The notes: generated from the sequence alone by a model not told the origin. A stretch of DNA of 64,000 nt from Shewanella polaris (GCF_006385555.1 NZ_CP041036.1:2480001-2544000), one strand, 5' to 3'; shown: positions 47,244-59,819, numbered from the stretch's first letter. Numbers and translations: made by a program.

Positions 47244-49017
47244 TCTTGTTGTCACAGCAAATGCTGTGGCAAATCCTTTAGCACTGTTCATCGAACAGTG
47301 CTTACAATATCAACCAAACCTAGTGCAAGATGACCTTGTTACTTTTCAGTCAGTTGAACAGCAAGCTGTTGAATTTGAAAAGCAAACACTTGCGTTAAAT
47401 AATCTTAACGACAGAATTCAATATTATCGTCCTTTCGTCATCGACAACCAAAGTAAACAAGGTTTATTGTGGTGCCAACTTCATCTTGCTGATGAACTGT
47501 ATGCATTAACTGCAGCACCATCCACTCAATCCCTTATCAATAAATTACAACATGCCGCCCTTCCTTATAACCAGTTAGGGGAGCATTTGGCATCGATAAA
47601 ACAGATGCAATGGGCGTTAATCGAAAAATCAAAACTTCACAGTGCTCAAGCAAGTATTCATTTAGCATTGTCGCAACAAGATTTCACAATGCAATTTAAT
47701 CAGCAGGATTGTGTGCTCAATAATGGCCCAAAAAGCGAATCTAAAACAAATGATAACGACATTAACAACAATGCAAATATTGATATAAGCATTGCCAAAT
47801 ATTTAATTAAACAACCCAATGAACACTGCAGAAAACAAGCGTGGCTTGCTTATCAAACTCGCTCAAGAGACCAACAGACACCCGCTCTTGAGTTGATTCA
47901 TCAATTACATCAACAATATGCAACACAGCAAGCATACGACAATACTGCACAATCGGAGTTGTCTCGTTATGGATTAAATCCCCAATTATTACAACAATTT
48001 TTAACCAACCAAACAACTAATTTAGATATTGCGCCATGGAATATTGCCCATGTATTAAGTGGTATAAGTAAATCATCGAAGATGAAAATGATTACTTCGA
48101 ACGAATTTTTACAGCAAATATTCGCAAGTCTTAAGCCATTAGGACTCAAGTTTGAATTAATTACACTGGCAAGTTCGACTACAAACAAACAATCATCGTC
48201 CGATGCTGAACAACATAATCCATTAACTGACATGCAAGCTATTCGCGTGTGGCATCAGCAACGATTACTTGGTGACATTTTTACCTATCCACAAGATAAG
48301 CTAAAATCCAGATTAAATGTAGATGGTCAACTCATAAAACAAGCTGTCATTGGTCATCAATTTGGACAATATGCGCTAAGTTTTCCTCGACAATTAACCC
48401 GGCTGCAACAACAACAAAAATTAATTTACGCTTTGAGCCAAGCAATAGTATCCTTAGCGCAAAGCGGCCAGTTTTATTTTCTCAGCAATAGAGTACAAAA
48501 CCTAGATACCCATGCGATATCAACGAAGTGGTTAGTGCACTACATTAACCAACAACTTGACTTGCCTTTGTTGTCTGCACGCCATCAATTAGTTGCACAA
48601 TATCAGCAACAATTATGGGTATTCAGAGCAAAAGTTGCACTGACGTTTTATCAATATAAAGGTAACTTTAAAGGTACTGATAAAGATGATTGGCTAACAA
48701 ACAATCAACCATTGTCAGCCGCATTTGAACAGAGCTTTGGCCAACAATGGCCAAACGCTACAGATGCAATTTATAGTTATCAAGCTATTGCTAATGAAGG
48801 CATTAATCATTATCTTCCTTTATGGCAAACAGCATTGACACAATTAATCATAGCTGAGGTACCAGCCAAAATATCACCGAGAGACATATTTGATTTACTG
48901 GTTATAAACGAAACATATTTACCCTTAAACGATCGACTTGAACGGCTTATTGGCCCACCGATTGACACACATTCACTCATCAGGAGATTTAAACATGCTG
49001 GAACTACGCAAGAGTAA
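47206..49017 (+). CDS. Exported protein resembling a degenerate M3-type peptidase
   Basis: 603 residues from ATG 47206; an upstream TTG would extend it further into the ATP-grasp gene. Signal peptide MLKSIFVATLFFNLVVTANA. The middle region has the order of an M3 oligopeptidase: LKPLGLKFELI, then AIRVWHQQRLLGDIFTY, then AVIGHQFGQYAL where M3 enzymes have FHEFGH. The HExGH zinc motif is thus HQFGQ, so peptidase activity is not expected. The family call is by motif order and tentative. It may bind peptides in the same process as the preceding operon. Confidence 0.6.
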   Translation: MLKSIFVATLFFNLVVTANAVANPLALFIEQCLQYQPNLVQDDLVTFQSVEQQAVEFEKQTLALNNLNDRIQYYRPFVIDNQSKQGLLWCQLHLADELYALTAAPSTQSLINKLQHAALPYNQLGEHLASIKQMQWALIEKSKLHSAQASIHLALSQQDFTMQFNQQDCVLNNGPKSESKTNDNDINNNANIDISIAKYLIKQPNEHCRKQAWLAYQTRSRDQQTPALELIHQLHQQYATQQAYDNTAQSELSRYGLNPQLLQQFLTNQTTNLDIAPWNIAHVLSGISKSSKMKMITSNEFLQQIFASLKPLGLKFELITLASSTTNKQSSSDAEQHNPLTDMQAIRVWHQQRLLGDIFTYPQDKLKSRLNVDGQLIKQAVIGHQFGQYALSFPRQLTRLQQQQKLIYALSQAIVSLAQSGQFYFLSNRVQNLDTHAISTKWLVHYINQQLDLPLLSARHQLVAQYQQQLWVFRAKVALTFYQYKGNFKGTDKDDWLTNNQPLSAAFEQSFGQQWPNATDAIYSYQAIANEGINHYLPLWQTALTQLIIAEVPAKISPRDIFDLLVINETYLPLNDRLERLIGPPIDTHSLIRRFKHAGTTQE

Positions 49018-50125
49018 AACACTCTCGTACTTACTATTGTCAGCTACGTTGTTTAGTAGTGTGGCTTTCGCAAAAGAGACCGTCGAAAAAGTACCTCATA
49101 ACTTAACAGCAGAACAAGTTTATCAAGGTATTAAAACTAATTTAGAAACCAACCTTTATTCATTACCACCACGAGTACAAGCACATTATGCTATTCGCCA
49201 GTTCCGTATGACAGGTGAAAACAAATATGCTAACGGTTCATTAATCGATCTCATTACCATTGCGGAACGTCAACTTTATTATTCCTGTAATCTGGACAAG
49301 CCTGGTTTTATTAAAAGTGAATCAAAAATTGAAGCTGATAAGATAGGGAATGGTCCTCGTGGTAAAGCTCGTAAAATAGCTATCGCACCCTACCCTAATT
49401 TTATGCTGTACACTGATGTTTTATTACGTTATTCCAGTCGTGTCGATGAATTTGGCTTTACAGGACCTTGTCATGATTTAATGATAAAAACCTTAAAAAA
49501 TGCCAATCTAGAACCTGCTTTAACCGATAAAAAAATGATCAAAGCTTGGGCTGCACAGTTAATTAACTATGTTTACTGGGCTAAACAAATTGGTGTTGGG
49601 GACTATTATGAAGCTTATAAAAAAGCCTTTATTAAAACCTACCCTAATAGCAAGGATGATAAGCTCAAAAAAGGTCAATATAAAAATAAAATTTATGGCA
49701 TGACTCACTTTATTTTTTCAGCCAGTGAGTATTATCAACACCCAGTGGACCCAAAAGAATACCAATGGATTCTAGATTATTTTGAAAAAAACATTGATCG
49801 CATTTTAACTGATACTACTGAAGATATTATTACTGAAGTCGGCATTAGTTTCTTGATCACGGGTAATGGTGATAATCCTGTCGTTGATAAAGTGAAGAAA
49901 TACGTGATTGCGGCTTACGATCCCAACACTATGATGATCCCATCGCCTCATGGTAAAGCAGAGTTATCTAGCGGTGAGCACAGAAACGTCTTAGCGATGA
50001 TGTTATTAGATTGGCCAGAAACATTACATAAAGGCCCATATTTAAATGATATAGCGTCAACTAAAAGAAATTTACCTAAATCAGTTACCCCTAAGACTTC
50101 TATGAGTAATGTAAAATTGCACTAA
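48995..50125 (+). CDS. Secreted protein of unknown function (DUF3541-like)
   Basis: 376 residues from ATG 48995, chosen because CAGGAGATTT lies just upstream and a signal peptide follows (TLSYLLLSATLFSSVAFA). The mature part is helical with conserved-looking blocks RVQAHYAIRQFRMTGE, YPNFMLYTDVLLRYSS and SSGEHRNVLAMMLLDWPE; it recalls DUF3541, but I am not certain. It overlaps the 3' end of the previous gene by 23 bp. Ends at a strong terminator. Confidence 0.75.
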   Translation: MLELRKSKTLSYLLLSATLFSSVAFAKETVEKVPHNLTAEQVYQGIKTNLETNLYSLPPRVQAHYAIRQFRMTGENKYANGSLIDLITIAERQLYYSCNLDKPGFIKSESKIEADKIGNGPRGKARKIAIAPYPNFMLYTDVLLRYSSRVDEFGFTGPCHDLMIKTLKNANLEPALTDKKMIKAWAAQLINYVYWAKQIGVGDYYEAYKKAFIKTYPNSKDDKLKKGQYKNKIYGMTHFIFSASEYYQHPVDPKEYQWILDYFEKNIDRILTDTTEDIITEVGISFLITGNGDNPVVDKVKKYVIAAYDPNTMMIPSPHGKAELSSGEHRNVLAMMLLDWPETLHKGPYLNDIASTKRNLPKSVTPKTSMSNVKLH

Positions 50126-50146
50126 AATATAAAGATGTACAAACTG

Positions 50147-50174
50147 AGGCAAATGCACTGCATTTGCCTTTTTT
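50147..50174 (+). terminator. Rho-independent terminator
   Basis: AGGCAAATG / CATTTGCCT, 9-bp perfect stem with a CACTG loop followed by TTTTT. It closes the operon 44000-50125. Confidence 0.9.
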
Positions 50175-50228
50175 GTTTCAAGATAGGTTTGTTTCCTCAA
50201 CGTCTGTCACGCATAAAGAGAGCACTTA

Positions 50229-51128
50229 ATGAGCCGAGCTAAATCAACTCTAGAACAATGGCGAATTGTCCAAGCTGTAGTCGATTTTGGAGGTTATGCG
50301 CAGGCTGCAGAAAAACTCAATAGAAGTCAGTCGTCACTCAATCATGCTGTATCTAAGTTACAACAACAGCTTGGTATCAATCTACTCGAAGTAAAAGGTC
50401 GAAAAGCTTATTTAACTGAACAAGGTGAAGTGTTACTGCGTCGCTCCCGCCATCTAACTCAATCGGTTGAAGAGCTCGAACAATTAGCCAGTAATTTAGG
50501 CCAAGGTTGGGAACCAAACCTGACAATTGCTAGAGAAATAGTATATCCAATGGATAAACTTGTTGAAGCGCTAACGGCCTTTTTACCCGAAAGTCGTGGA
50601 ACCAGAGTAACCATAATAGATTCAGTGATATCAGGTACTCACGATCTTATTAGAAATAACCTTGTCGATATCGCCATTTGTGCAACACCACCTAAAGGCC
50701 ATATTTCAGAAACATTATGTGAATCGAGTTTTGAACTTGTCTGCCATCCTGAACACCCATTAGCTCAACTTGAATTGATTGAAGATGACAAACAATTAGC
50801 ACAATATCTGCAAATAGTGATTAAAGATACAGGGGTAAATGCCAGTAATGATATTGGTTGGTTAAAAGCGGAACAACGCTGGACAGTGTCAAACTTTCAC
50901 GAGGCTAAAATAATTTTATCGCGCAATATTGGTTTTTGCTGGATTCCAAGTTTTCTAGTCGAACAAGAAATTGCCAATAAACAGCTTATTCGTATACATT
51001 TACGGGGCAGCTATCAGCGTAAAATAATGCTTAATTTAGTGGTACCCAATCGTAATCAACAAGGACCTGCGTGTAAGTTACTCGAAAACTTAATTTTAGC
51101 GCGACATAATGTGACGCTTAATGTTTAG
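50229..51128 (+). CDS. LysR-type transcriptional regulator
   Basis: 299 residues. Winged helix-turn-helix at about 10-66 (AVVDFGGYAQAAEKL, then SQSSLNHAVSKLQQQLG) and a periplasmic-binding-protein-like effector domain from about 92. The target cannot be told; neighbours are the peptide-related operon upstream on the same strand and a convergent putative metalloprotease downstream. Confidence 0.92.
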   Translation: MSRAKSTLEQWRIVQAVVDFGGYAQAAEKLNRSQSSLNHAVSKLQQQLGINLLEVKGRKAYLTEQGEVLLRRSRHLTQSVEELEQLASNLGQGWEPNLTIAREIVYPMDKLVEALTAFLPESRGTRVTIIDSVISGTHDLIRNNLVDIAICATPPKGHISETLCESSFELVCHPEHPLAQLELIEDDKQLAQYLQIVIKDTGVNASNDIGWLKAEQRWTVSNFHEAKIILSRNIGFCWIPSFLVEQEIANKQLIRIHLRGSYQRKIMLNLVVPNRNQQGPACKLLENLILARHNVTLNV

Positions 51129-51358
51129 CTCACATTCGCTGTTGGCTTTGTCGGTATGACGCTGATTAGTACTAATTGATAATCCTAAGCTTCATTACTG
51201 TTATTAAACTAATAGTTAATTTAATTCAGCAATGATTATCGTAAATTTGGAATATACAGTTTGATTTGTAAAGAAATAATCACGGGTATTGATAGGTATT
51301 GCAGAACAATCTTATATCCTAGATATGAATTTGTCTTAATAGCATTTTATAGTCGATA

Positions 51359-52600
51359 TTATACGTATATTTCCAAAGATTGATGCTGTTGATTTGATTG
51401 TGCCGCTGTAATGTCGTTGACATTTTTTTCACTACTTTGGTGTTCCGATAATAAATAGTTAGATGAATGCAATTCTTCATTCTGGTTTACATCATCAGCA
51501 TGAAGTACGTCATTAGTTAATACCTGGCTATTTGGAGAAATGGCATTGTTCGTTGTTGTAGACGACAAAGAATCTGAATTATTTGTCGTTAACTCTTTCT
51601 TTGCTTCATTCATGTTCTGTAATGCTTGCGCCGCCACACGAATATCGGCCATTGACGGTTGTATAGGAGCCATGGCTGCTGCATACACTTTCTGCATTTT
51701 ACTTAATGTTGCTTGGGCGTCACCATCAACAGTAGACACATCAATATTAACCTCTCCATCCACTGCATAACGACGTCCATCGGGCCCTTTTTCATATTGA
51801 TAACTTGGACTTTGCGCTAAACTTCCACCTACGGCAGCATGTGCTTGTTCGTGTGTTTTGACCTCGGTATCTCGTTGTGCTAGTTGATCAATCTGCTTTT
51901 TTTCAGCTTGTATTATTTGCTGTTGTTTGTCTTTTACTTGTTGCTCTACTTGCTGTTCTGCAGTGTCATCCTGACGATTTGAAACTTCAGCGTCTGCAGT
52001 TACTGTTGAATCGTCCACTGATGAGTTTTGCGCTGACGTCTTTGTTTCTACTACAGGGCTGGTTGGCTGATTAACTATTGGCGGTTGAGTATTTTCAACA
52101 TCACTGATTGCCGAGCTGATTACTATATCTGTACTGGCTGACGCTTCAGTCGGTGTGTTAGTTGTCTGTAATTGAATAGGTGTACGGTTCAATACACCAG
52201 AGAGATTGAGTGGACCACTTTTTAGGCCGTAGCTATTAACCGAACTAGAATCAACAATGTGTTGTGGCTTGATGTCATTTGTAGATGCCGAATTCGTTTG
52301 CAATCCGTGATGAGAATCAGTGCTGGATAAACCATGGCTTAGATCTATCGGCGTTTTGAAGGCCGATGTTTGAGTTGTACTGGATTTAAGCGAACTGATT
52401 TCAACTGCATTAGATTGAATGTCTACAGCAATAATCGGAGCAGATTGGGGTTTACTTGCTTGAGTACTATTTGTTGTTTGAGCACTATTTTTTGCTTGTG
52501 TATGAGGTTGAGCTTGTGGTGCTGATAATGAATTGCGGTGGTTTATTTGGGCAGCACTGTTAACTAACCCTGTATTGGAAGAAACCATTGCCGCACTCAT
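51359..52600 (-). CDS. SprA-type putative metalloprotease (CJM1_0395 family)
   Basis: 413 residues. The first 200 residues are low-complexity Ser/Thr/Gln/Asn-rich. A coiled-coil (QQVKDKQQQIIQAEKKQIDQL) leads to the conserved domain, with the zinc-protease motif HEQAH (250-254) in TEVKTHEQAHAAVGG, then SPSYQYEKGPDGRRYAVDGE. This domain order is that of the SprA-related putative metalloprotease family. Substrate unknown. It follows the small gene at 52603 by two bases. Confidence 0.88.
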   Translation of the reverse strand: MSAAMVSSNTGLVNSAAQINHRNSLSAPQAQPHTQAKNSAQTTNSTQASKPQSAPIIAVDIQSNAVEISSLKSSTTQTSAFKTPIDLSHGLSSTDSHHGLQTNSASTNDIKPQHIVDSSSVNSYGLKSGPLNLSGVLNRTPIQLQTTNTPTEASASTDIVISSAISDVENTQPPIVNQPTSPVVETKTSAQNSSVDDSTVTADAEVSNRQDDTAEQQVEQQVKDKQQQIIQAEKKQIDQLAQRDTEVKTHEQAHAAVGGSLAQSPSYQYEKGPDGRRYAVDGEVNIDVSTVDGDAQATLSKMQKVYAAAMAPIQPSMADIRVAAQALQNMNEAKKELTTNNSDSLSSTTTNNAISPNSQVLTNDVLHADDVNQNEELHSSNYLLSEHQSSEKNVNDITAAQSNQQHQSLEIYV

Positions 52601-52602
52601 GA

Positions 52603-52890
52603 TTACACTTCAATATCAATCAAACTACCAACAGTCTCAGATGCTACTTCAATCACTTTAGCAGATGCTTGAGCTTGGTTGGATGATTCAGTCGCGGACA
52701 CTAAAGCAGATGTGGTGTCAGTTTGCCCAACGGCACGAGAACTTAAGGTTACAGTATCTTGTACCGAGGCATTTGGCACCGCAGGTTTTTGTTGCTCTGG
52801 AGTGGCAACTGATGTTGTTGCTTGCGCTAAACCTTGTTGAGCACTCTGCAATCCCTGCATACCTGACGCATAGGCTGATTGAACTTGCAT
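52603..52890 (-). CDS. Small Ala/Ser/Gln-rich protein, partner of the SprA-type gene
   Basis: 95 residues starting MQVQSAYASGMQGLQSAQQGL, with a middle VTLSSRAVG block. The helix-rich start resembles N-termini of flagellar-hook-related or exported filament proteins, a pattern often seen upstream of SprA-type genes. No signal peptide. An AGGAGC ribosome-binding site precedes it. Function unknown. Confidence 0.75.
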   Translation of the reverse strand: MQVQSAYASGMQGLQSAQQGLAQATTSVATPEQQKPAVPNASVQDTVTLSSRAVGQTDTTSALVSATESSNQAQASAKVIEVASETVGSLIDIEV

Positions 52891-52966
52891 AATACTGCTC
52901 CTGATTTTAAAAAAGTCGATTTATTATGGCCTAAATCAACTAATATGTACAGTTTTCAAACAAAAG

Positions 52967-54082
52967 TTAGCTGTTAACCCAACCCATCTCCCAATCTTTC
53001 CATACTGGATTAATTCCTCGTCGCTTCATTTGTTCAACAACTTGCTCTACTGGACGGTTATCACTGATTTCAAATTGATCAAGTTGGCTGTCTGGCGCCA
53101 TATAACCACCTGGTTGAGTAGAGCTTCCAGCACTCATATGAGTAATGCCTAAAGGGAGTAAATTATCCCTCAACGACGGCAGCTCACGAGTTGATAAACT
53201 AATTTCAAGTTGAGGATTAAACAACCTAAATGCACAGATCATTTGTACTAATCCTGCATCGGTTAATTCAACTTTCGGTGTAATGCCGCCAGTACATGGA
53301 CGTAAACGAGGTAGTGAAATACTGTAGCGACTGCGCCAGTAGGTATTTTCCAAGTAATCTAGATGAAAGCCCATAAGTAATGCATCTAAGCGCCAATCAT
53401 CTAATCCAAGTAATACCCCAAGGCCAATTTTATCGATACCCGCTTTTGCCACTCGGTCAGGGGTATCTAAGCGATAGATAAAATCTTGTTTTTTACCGCG
53501 AGTATGATGCTGAGCATAAGTATGAGCACGATAGGTTTCTTGGTATACCATAACCGCATCAACGCCTAATTTGCCAAGACGCTGATACTGCTCAGTCTCC
53601 AATGGTTGAACTTCCATTGCCACGTAATTAAAAGCCTTGCTAACTAACGGTAACACCGACTCAAAATACTCCATTCCAACTTTAGTTTCGTGTTCGCCAG
53701 ACACCAATAATATCGAATCAAAACCACGTTGTTTAATGATAGCCATTTCCGCTGCTAGTTCATCACGAGTAAGTGTTTTGCGCTTGACCTTATTGCTCAT
53801 ACTAAATCCACAATAATCGCACTCATTGGCGCACAAGTTTGATAAATATAAGGGTAAGAAAAGGCCGATATTGGCACCAAATCGCTGCCGAGTCAGCTGA
53901 ACGGCTTGTTGCGCCATTAGTTCAATATATGCCATTGCGGCAGGAGATAATAATGCCAACAAGCTATCAAGATTACCGCTTGGATTTTGTAGAGCCCGCT
54001 CAACCTCTTTGGCGGTAGTCGAATACAGCTTCATCGATAATGCATCGGGGGCTAATTGCGTAAATAAGCTTGAATACGTCAT
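52967..54082 (-). CDS. thiH: 2-iminoacetate synthase (tyrosine lyase)
   Basis: 371 residues. Radical-SAM cluster motif CANECDYC (C84, C88, C91) and the family blocks ESVLPLVSKAFNYVAMEVQP and RPCTGGITPK. It cleaves tyrosine to dehydroglycine for thiazole synthesis with ThiG. Last gene of the thi operon, one base after thiG. Confidence 0.97.
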   Translation of the reverse strand: MTYSSLFTQLAPDALSMKLYSTTAKEVERALQNPSGNLDSLLALLSPAAMAYIELMAQQAVQLTRQRFGANIGLFLPLYLSNLCANECDYCGFSMSNKVKRKTLTRDELAAEMAIIKQRGFDSILLVSGEHETKVGMEYFESVLPLVSKAFNYVAMEVQPLETEQYQRLGKLGVDAVMVYQETYRAHTYAQHHTRGKKQDFIYRLDTPDRVAKAGIDKIGLGVLLGLDDWRLDALLMGFHLDYLENTYWRSRYSISLPRLRPCTGGITPKVELTDAGLVQMICAFRLFNPQLEISLSTRELPSLRDNLLPLGITHMSAGSSTQPGGYMAPDSQLDQFEISDNRPVEQVVEQMKRRGINPVWKDWEMGWVNS

Positions 54083-54083
54083 G

Positions 54084-54893
54084 CTAGCCCCCCTTACTAT
54101 TCACTGACTTTGCAAGAGAATTGATTGATGGTTCTAACAAGAATCCAGTCAAAGGACTGGTGGCATTCGCATGGGTGTTCACTGCCCCTAATCCAGCAAG
54201 ATATGCTTGTCTTCCTGTGGCAACCGCATCGGCAAAACATGTAGCCATTTGCTGAGGATTGGCACTACTTGCAATCGCGGTATTTACCAATACTGCTGCT
54301 GCGCCCATTTCCATAGCTCTACAAGCTTGTGAAGGTGCGCCAATGCCGGCATCTACTATTACCGGAATATTGGCCTGTTCAATAATAATGCTTAAGAATG
54401 TTTCCGTCGCTAAGCCTTGATTACTGCCTATTGGACTGCCGAGTGGCATCACCGCAGCGCAACCGACTTCTTCTAAGCGACGACACAATACTGGATCAGC
54501 ATGCACATAAGGCATGACAATATAGCCTTGTTCGCATAAGTATTGAGCCGCAATCAATGTTTCAATTGGATCGGGCATGAGGTATTTGGGATCGGGATGA
54601 ATTTCAAGTTTAATCCATTTAGTGCCCAACATTTCATAAGCGAGTTCAGCAGCAAAAATGGCTTCTTTGGCATTACGCGCACCAGCGGTATTAGGTAATA
54701 ATTTAACCCCCATACTTTGCAAAGGACCGAGTAAGTTGTCATGACCGCGAGTTAAATCAATCCGCTTCATCGCTAAAGTAACTAACTGCGACCCAGAACT
54801 TGCTATCGCTTGTAACATTGTATTGTGATCTGAAAATTTTCCCGTTCCAGTGAGTAACCGAGACGAAAATGGATGATCGGCTATCGTTAACAT
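54084..54893 (-). CDS. thiG: Thiazole synthase
   Basis: 269 residues, TIM-barrel enzyme. Conserved [10 protein letters not shown] start, the Schiff-base lysine region [18 protein letters not shown], and [21 protein letters not shown] near the phosphate site are present. It condenses DXP, dehydroglycine and ThiS-thiocarboxylate to the thiazole phosphate. Two bases from thiS. Confidence 0.97.
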   Translation of the reverse strand: MLTIADHPFSSRLLTGTGKFSDHNTMLQAIASSGSQLVTLAMKRIDLTRGHDNLLGPLQSMGVKLLPNTAGARNAKEAIFAAELAYEMLGTKWIKLEIHPDPKYLMPDPIETLIAAQYLCEQGYIVMPYVHADPVLCRRLEEVGCAAVMPLGSPIGSNQGLATETFLSIIIEQANIPVIVDAGIGAPSQACRAMEMGAAAVLVNTAIASSANPQQMATCFADAVATGRQAYLAGLGAVNTHANATSPLTGFLLEPSINSLAKSVNSKGG

Positions 54894-54895
54894 TA

Positions 54896-55123
54896 TTAAC
54901 CTCCAGCAACGGCAGAAAAAACGGTGATATTGTCATCGGCTTGACACAATACATGCATCCAACGACTTCGAGGCACAACAGTATCGTTGACCACGATGGC
55001 CACTCCTTGAGTGGGTAAATCACTGAGTATAAGTAGTTCAGCCAAATTCAAATTGGCCCGAACATGTTGCTCGACACCATTAAGGTGCAGGGTTATTAGC
55101 TCGAGGGGATCAGTTTGTGACAT
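54896..55123 (-). CDS. thiS: Sulfur carrier protein ThiS
   Basis: 75 residues, ubiquitin-like fold, ending in AVAGG, the diglycine that is adenylated and thiocarboxylated by ThiF. It overlaps the end of thiF by 14 bp, with its ribosome-binding site AGGAGCGG inside thiF. Confidence 0.95.
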   Translation of the reverse strand: MSQTDPLELITLHLNGVEQHVRANLNLAELLILSDLPTQGVAIVVNDTVVPRSRWMHVLCQADDNITVFSAVAGG

Positions 55124-55922
55124 TAGACCGCTCCTGATGATCAGTTAATGGATATTGATGACATACTTCACATTGTGGGTCTTGACTCATTTGGGCATGC
55201 TGCCAGCGTAAATCCTTACCATTAAATCGATGTAGAACACCGTATTGGGTAAAGGTATTGCAGATGTGCTGAAGGCCCACCAGCGCTTGCATACTGGCGA
55301 TAATACCCACAGCAGGCCCTAGCACTCCAGTTTGAGTACAATTTTGCATAATGGGTGTATCAAGTGGATATAAACAACAATAGCAACCACTGTATGAATG
55401 CGAATGTGAGTGGGAAAAATCGATACAAAATAACTGCCCCTGATATGCACTGATAGCACCACTAACCAAGGTTAACTGATGCTGTACACACTGTTGGTTT
55501 ATCAGTTGCCTCGCACTAACATTATCAGTGCAATCAAACACCACAGGTTTTACCGTAAATCGTTTAACAAGCTGCTTAAAGTGCGCTGATGTAATGGGTT
55601 GTGCTAACACGTCGATATTGATTTGAGGGTAAGCATCGCTCAATGCACTTTTTGCAATGTTGACTTTTGCTTTGCCAATATCAGATACCCTGAACAGTAG
55701 TTGCCTTGGTAAGTTGGATAATTCCACCACATCATGATCAATTAACAGTATTTGCTGAACACCCGCTGCAGCTAAATAATGCGCCACTACATTTCCTAAG
55801 CCTCCTACACCGATGATCACTACAGGGCTATTCATAATGGCAAGCTGCCCTGCTTCTCCAATATCACTCAGTAGCATGGTGCGTGAATACTGAATGTAAT
55901 CCTGACCAGATAGAGAATTCAT
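55110..55922 (-). CDS. thiF: ThiS adenylyltransferase
   Basis: 270 residues from ATG 55922; an upstream frame exists but AGGAGGGC lies right before this ATG, which overlaps the thiDE stop by four bases (ATGA). E1-like fold with VIIGVGGLGNVVAHYLA, the IDHDVVELSNLPRQ nucleotide-binding block, and zinc-type cysteine pairs CYCC and CEVC. It activates the ThiS C-terminus. Confidence 0.95.
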   Translation of the reverse strand: MNSLSGQDYIQYSRTMLLSDIGEAGQLAIMNSPVVIIGVGGLGNVVAHYLAAAGVQQILLIDHDVVELSNLPRQLLFRVSDIGKAKVNIAKSALSDAYPQINIDVLAQPITSAHFKQLVKRFTVKPVVFDCTDNVSARQLINQQCVQHQLTLVSGAISAYQGQLFCIDFSHSHSHSYSGCYCCLYPLDTPIMQNCTQTGVLGPAVGIIASMQALVGLQHICNTFTQYGVLHRFNGKDLRWQHAQMSQDPQCEVCHQYPLTDHQERSNVTN

Positions 55923-57598
55923 AAGCCCTCCTGAGGTGAACAGGCTTTTGCCAAAGGCCGCGTAACCTGCAACCATTTATGATGCAAGGCTCGATACGCC
56001 TTCGCTGGATCGTTAGCCGTGGCTACAGCTCTAACAACAGCAGCATCACCAACGCCGGTATCCGCAATAAACTCCAAATTACTGAGATCTATCCCGCCAA
56101 TTGCAACAGTAGGATAATGGCGCGCAAATAAACTGGCATAACGTTTAAGTTTGCTGAGCCCTTGAGGCGCGGAAGGCATTTGCTTAGTCGTGGTAGCAAA
56201 AATATGCCCAAGAGCAATATATGAAGGCGAACATTGGTGGGCTAACAAGGCTTCAAAATAACTGTGACTCGATAGCCCTAACGCCATTCCAGCAGCAGCT
56301 ATCGCGGTTAAATCTGCAGTGGCCATATCCTCTTGGCCTAAATGAACCCCAAAAGCACCGTGTTTAATCGCCAGTTGCCAATGATCATTAATAAACAACT
56401 GAGCATGAAATTCGCGACCGAGTTTGATGGCCTCAATGATATTCGCTTCGAGTGTTAATCGTTCTAATACATGGCTGTCATCAGTATCGATATTAATAAC
56501 TAACTTGGCACGATATTGAACCGTCTTACAGCCCGCTTTTAACAATTTTTTAAGCATATCGATATCAGCTACAACAGGATAAATCCCCAAGGGTTGATGC
56601 AGTGATTTAAAACCATTAGGTGCAGCTTGCTTGCACGAATCATCAGCGAGATGCTCAGAAGATACCAACTTGATTGATGGCATCATCCCTAAATCATCAG
56701 GCCAACCAGTACGGGCTAAGACACCAGGTCCTTGACCAAGGCTTACGCCTAAAGTGAGTCCCTTATTGACGTAGGCTTTTGCCAGCACAATAGCATCATG
56801 GATCACGAACTCATGGGCAATAAAACACGCTATTGCAGATGATAATGTGCAACCACTTCCATGATTATTGGTGGTTGCTATCCGCTGGCTAATTAACATA
56901 AACACCGCATTACTGTGTGCAAGGCTGGCGCCTTTAACGTTTTTACTCACATATACATCTATCGCCTGCTGTTGCTGCCACTGAGCATCACCGCCTTTAG
57001 CGAGCACATGGCATTTAAATTTATCGGATAACAATTTGGCATCGCGGATCATTTGCTGTTGCTGAAAACCATTGCTGCCGACATCAGCACAATCTTGCGC
57101 TAACGCATACTGAGAACATAAACGCTTCAATTCGTGCTGATTAGGCGTTAGTAAATCAATTAAACCAATGAGAGGGCTAAAATCGAGATCGATAGAATTA
57201 AAGTTCGCACCACTACTGGCAACCATGACGGGGTCAAGTACCACAAAAGGTACCATCTTCTGAGTGGCACGCATCTGAGCCAAACAGTCAGCCAATATGT
57301 CGACCTGTGCTTGGGATGCAAGCAGGCCAATTTTAATCGCCACTGGCGGCAAATCCACGAGTAAACTACTGAACTGAGCCAACAGCATGGATTCAGAAAC
57401 GGTTTCAACAAGGCTCACACTGACTGAGTTTTGTGCGGTTAATGTGGTTATCACGCTACACCCGTGACACGACAAGTCTTGTATGGTGAGTAAATCAGCT
57501 TGAATCCCCGCACCACCACCACTGTCAGAACCAGCTATGGTCCAGACAATGGGTGGGGTTTGCGTTATTGATTCACTGACAAATGTCGATGAATTCAT
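55919..57598 (-). CDS. thiDE: Bifunctional HMP(-P) kinase / thiamine phosphate synthase (ThiD-ThiE fusion)
   Basis: 559 residues. The N-terminal ThiD domain (about 15-285) has TIAGSDSGGGAGIQADL and NNHGSGCTLSSA. The C-terminal ThiE domain (about 335-545) has CKTVQYRAK, LFINDHWQLAIKHGAFGVHL, ALGHIFATTTKQMP and VAIGGIDLSNL. The fusion couples HMP-PP formation with its joining to thiazole phosphate. An about 50-residue linker separates the domains. Five bases downstream of thiC. Confidence 0.95.
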   Translation of the reverse strand: MNSSTFVSESITQTPPIVWTIAGSDSGGGAGIQADLLTIQDLSCHGCSVITTLTAQNSVSVSLVETVSESMLLAQFSSLLVDLPPVAIKIGLLASQAQVDILADCLAQMRATQKMVPFVVLDPVMVASSGANFNSIDLDFSPLIGLIDLLTPNQHELKRLCSQYALAQDCADVGSNGFQQQQMIRDAKLLSDKFKCHVLAKGGDAQWQQQQAIDVYVSKNVKGASLAHSNAVFMLISQRIATTNNHGSGCTLSSAIACFIAHEFVIHDAIVLAKAYVNKGLTLGVSLGQGPGVLARTGWPDDLGMMPSIKLVSSEHLADDSCKQAAPNGFKSLHQPLGIYPVVADIDMLKKLLKAGCKTVQYRAKLVINIDTDDSHVLERLTLEANIIEAIKLGREFHAQLFINDHWQLAIKHGAFGVHLGQEDMATADLTAIAAAGMALGLSSHSYFEALLAHQCSPSYIALGHIFATTTKQMPSAPQGLSKLKRYASLFARHYPTVAIGGIDLSNLEFIADTGVGDAAVVRAVATANDPAKAYRALHHKWLQVTRPLAKACSPQEGL

Positions 57599-57603
57599 GG
57601 CGA

Positions 57604-59685
<2,082 letters not shown>

Positions 59686-59819
59686 CTACGTCAATAATCA
59701 CATAGAACATACTAATGTAATAACGTAACTGGAATATAAACCGATAAAAAACTCGGAGGTAAACGTCCAATTACAATCGTGTTAATACGTTATTTATCTT
59801 CCCAATAATCATGATTATT

